Below the pieces are notes generated by a model. That model did no database searches and was not told the origin of the DNA. It worked only from the letters and a program-made list of their open reading frames with translations. Below are positions 35,168 through 37,020 of a stretch of DNA of 37,020 nt, in pieces (within the stretch, counting starts at the first letter, position 1; each line of letters opens with the position of its first letter). The stretch comes from Rhizobium sp. ASV8 (GTDB lineage: Bacteria > Pseudomonadota > Alphaproteobacteria > Rhizobiales > Rhizobiaceae). A program made the position numbers and the translations under genes. The stretch lies in contig NZ_JAELUG010000069.1 in NCBI RefSeq assembly GCF_016429255.1, forward strand, positions 1-37,020, read 5' to 3'.

Positions 35168-36451
35168 TCATGCGATCTCGAGGGCTGCGGCCAGATCTGC
35201 AATCAGGTCGTCTGGATGCTCTATCCCGATCGACAGGCGGATTGTCGATTCCAGAACGCCGATACGGTGGCGGACCTCCACAGGCACGCCGGAGTGCGTC
35301 GTCGTCGCAGGATGCGACGCCAGCGATTCCGTACCCCCCAGGCTGACGGCCAGCTTGAAGATCTGCAGCGCATTCAGGAATTTGAACGATGCCGGTTGGC
35401 CGCCCTTGATATCGAAGGAGAAGGTCGAGCCCGCGCCCGTGCATTGGGCTGCGAACGTCCGGCCCGTCGGCGACGTCGGATCCGCATAGGCGAGATAGTG
35501 AATTTGTTCGACCTTCGGGTGGTCGCGCAGGAAGTCGGCAACCGCACGGGCATTGCTGTTTGCCCGTTCCATCCGGATCTGCAGCGTTTCCAGCGAACGG
35601 CCGAGCATCCAGCAGGAGTGCGGATCGAGCTGTGTGCCAATCGCGCCGCGTAGCGCCTTAACCTGCTTCATCACGGCTTTCGAGCCGAGAGCGGCGCCGG
35701 CGATCAGGTCGGAATGGCCGCCGACATATTTGGTCAGGGAATAGAGGGAGATATCGGCGCCATGCTCGATCGGTCGCTGGAAGACCGGGCCCAGCAACGT
35801 GTTGTCGCAGGCAATGATCGGTATATGGCCCTGCTTCTTGCCGATTGCGTCCGCAACGCGGTGGATCATGGCGATATCGACGAGGCTGTTTGTCGGATTG
35901 GCAGGTGTTTCGAGAAGAATGAGCGAAACACGGCCTTTGGCCATCGCTTCCTCGGCGCTGGCCGTTACCGAGGTTTCGTTGACGCCATCTGCGAAACCAA
36001 CCGCGGACACGCCGAGATTGAGAAAGGTCTTGGCAATCAGTGTTTCCGTACCGCCATAAAGCGGCTGCGAATGCAAAATGGTATCGCCTGGGCGCACGAA
36101 GGCAAGCAGAGTTGTTGATATTGCCGACATGCCGGAAGAAAACAGGGCGCAGCTCTCTGTGCGCTCGTAAACGGCCAGTCGATCCTCGACGATCTCGCTG
36201 TTCGGATGGTTGAAGCGCGAATAGACCAGACCGACTCCCGTGCCCTTGGGTGGCTCGTTGCGGCCGGATATGTAGTTGAAGAAATCGCGCCCATCCTCGG
36301 CGGATTTGAAGACGAAAGTCGAGGTCAGGAAAACGGGTGGCTTGACCGCGCCTTCGGAAAGTTCCGGGTCGTAGCCGTAGTTCAACATCTGGGTTTCGGG
36401 GTGGAGCGCGTGGTTGCCGATATGCGTTTTCGAGGGATGCGGCGCAGTCAT
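35168..36451 (-). CDS. Cys/Met-metabolism PLP enzyme (cystathionine gamma-synthase / methionine gamma-lyase family)
   Basis: Fold-type I PLP enzyme of 427 residues in the trans-sulfuration family. The PLP lysine is Lys241 in SLTKYVGGHSD; Asp216 (ACDNTLL) would hold the pyridine nitrogen; SSGMSAI (105-111) and YSRFNHPN (78-85) form the phosphate and substrate sites; ETPANPTN (181-188) is a family hallmark. I chose ATG 36451, with GAGGAG 8 bases upstream, over 36475. Family members act as cystathionine gamma-synthase, cystathionine or methionine gamma-lyase, or acylhomoserine sulfhydrylase; sequence alone does not decide here. Confidence 0.9.
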   Translation of the reverse strand: MTAPHPSKTHIGNHALHPETQMLNYGYDPELSEGAVKPPVFLTSTFVFKSAEDGRDFFNYISGRNEPPKGTGVGLVYSRFNHPNSEIVEDRLAVYERTESCALFSSGMSAISTTLLAFVRPGDTILHSQPLYGGTETLIAKTFLNLGVSAVGFADGVNETSVTASAEEAMAKGRVSLILLETPANPTNSLVDIAMIHRVADAIGKKQGHIPIIACDNTLLGPVFQRPIEHGADISLYSLTKYVGGHSDLIAGAALGSKAVMKQVKALRGAIGTQLDPHSCWMLGRSLETLQIRMERANSNARAVADFLRDHPKVEQIHYLAYADPTSPTGRTFAAQCTGAGSTFSFDIKGGQPASFKFLNALQIFKLAVSLGGTESLASHPATTTHSGVPVEVRHRIGVLESTIRLSIGIEHPDDLIADLAAALEIA

Positions 36452-36529
36452 GATGGTCTCCTCAACCGATGACACGAATATTAGATTCGCATTATATCAT
36501 CACTCGAGGTGGTTGCGTGCGATAGTCTT

Positions 36530-36632
36530 CGCCAAGAGCACTTCCAGGAAAAGTGCACAGCGGTTTTCCGTCCGGAATGCCGGAAAACAAGGAGACAGAG
36601 CATTTTCGCGCTTCAACGAAATGCACAAATGC
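36530..36632. repeat. Second rhizobial intergenic palindromic repeat (RIME-like)
   Basis: The stretch around GGAAAAGTGCACAGCGGTTT, continuing into TCCGTCCGGAATGCCGGAAA, contains several short inverted repeats (GGTTTTCC/GGAAAAC; GAGCATTT/AAATGCTC). It matches my memory of a repeat found between many Rhizobium and Agrobacterium genes. Its core (AAAGTGCACAGCGGTTTT) is related to the inverted core of the element at 28191-28298. Borders are approximate. Confidence 0.6.
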
Positions 36633-36639
36633 TCCAGCT

Positions 36640-36665
36640 GACGAGTCCGCCGTGACGGACTCGTC
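36640..36665. terminator. Hairpin after the PPK2 gene
   Basis: Perfect 10-bp stem GACGAGTCCG / CGGACTCGTC with a 6-base loop CCGTGA, 12 bases downstream of the minus-strand PPK2 stop. There is no strong T-tract. Confidence 0.65.
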
Positions 36666-36677
36666 TCGATGATAGCG

Positions 36678-36893
36678 TCAGTAGATTTCCGGAACGTACA
36701 TTTCCTGCGGCACAGGTGTGCGATGATAGTCGGCGTTGCGCATGCGCTCCGGCAGGATGATTTCCGGCTTCGGGACATTCTCATACGGAATCTGCTGCAG
36801 CAGATGGGCGATGCAGTTGAGGCGCGCCTTCTTCTTATCGACGGCATGGACGACCCACCATGGCGCTTCGGGAATGTGCGTGCGTTCCAGCAT
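36678..36893 (-). CDS. ppk2: Polyphosphate kinase 2 (PPK2), 3' fragment, 5' part lost at contig end
   Basis: The last 71 or so codons of a PPK2-family kinase, which transfers phosphate between polyphosphate and nucleoside di/monophosphates. Visible family features are MLERTHIPEAPWW, then VVHAVDKKKARLNCIAHLL and QIPYE. The full protein is usually about 270-300 residues, so roughly three quarters are missing. The gene is not biologically broken: the reading frame runs straight into Illumina adapter at 36894, and an apparent start inside the adapter (MYKRQ) is artefact. Confidence 0.85.
   Translation of the reverse strand: MLERTHIPEAPWWVVHAVDKKKARLNCIAHLLQQIPYENVPKPEIILPERMRNADYHRTPVPQEMYVPEIY

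Positions 36894-37020
<127 letters not shown>

Overview
This window is about 37 kb of high-GC, gene-dense DNA that looks like a chromosomal or large-replicon contig from a Rhizobium-like alphaproteobacterium. Supporting signs are densely packed ABC-uptake operons with linked catabolic genes and private regulators, TadE/TadG-like and DUF1217 proteins, and two intergenic palindromic elements of the kind scattered through rhizobial genomes. I see no prophage, transposase, CRISPR array, rRNA or tRNA. The window is a contig end: positions 36894-37020 are Illumina Nextera adapter, index, degraded P7 sequence and a poly-G run, so the last real base is near 36893.

Layout. (1) 1-5665, plus strand: a tight operon with the permeases and ATPases of a peptide importer (DppB, truncated at the window start, then DppC, DppD, DppF), a YkuD-fold L,D-transpeptidase-like protein and a D-aminopeptidase very like Ochrobactrum anthropi DAP. 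It reads as uptake and hydrolysis of D-amino-acid or murein-derived peptides. (2) 5712-7834, minus: an OmpR-type two-component system, preceded by a small putative lipoprotein (7903-8250) and a secreted M15/DUF882 (MepK-like) murein peptidase (8454-9800). (3) 10139-20722, plus: a MalT-like LAL regulator, hydantoinase/oxoprolinase subunits HyuB and HyuA, and a complete Pot-type ABC importer (ATPase, Tat-exported binding protein, two permeases); probably import plus ring-opening of a cyclic amide. A 69-aa ORF follows.

(4) 21632-26210, plus: an AT-rich leader, a TadE-like pseudopilin, a TadG-like protein, and a 734-aa protein made of six degenerate DUF1217 modules. (5) 26286-28111: an SDR oxidoreductase divergent from a LysR regulator, with a perfect palindrome between them. 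(6) 28191-34395: a second Pot-type importer whose operon ends in a DmpA-like P1 peptidase, facing a divergent binding-protein gene followed by an RpiR-family regulator. A rhizobial palindromic repeat directly abuts this operon and supplies the stop codon of the peptidase gene. (7) 34488-36893: a secreted hypothetical protein, a cystathionine gamma-synthase/methionine gamma-lyase family enzyme, a second intergenic repeat, and the 3' end of a PPK2 polyphosphate kinase cut by the adapter.

The most promising biology is the repeated pairing of a solute importer with a hydrolase for unusual amide bonds (D-aminopeptidase, HyuAB, DmpA-like), each beside its own regulator or sensor. All functional assignments come from recognising sequence motifs by eye; no database search was run.
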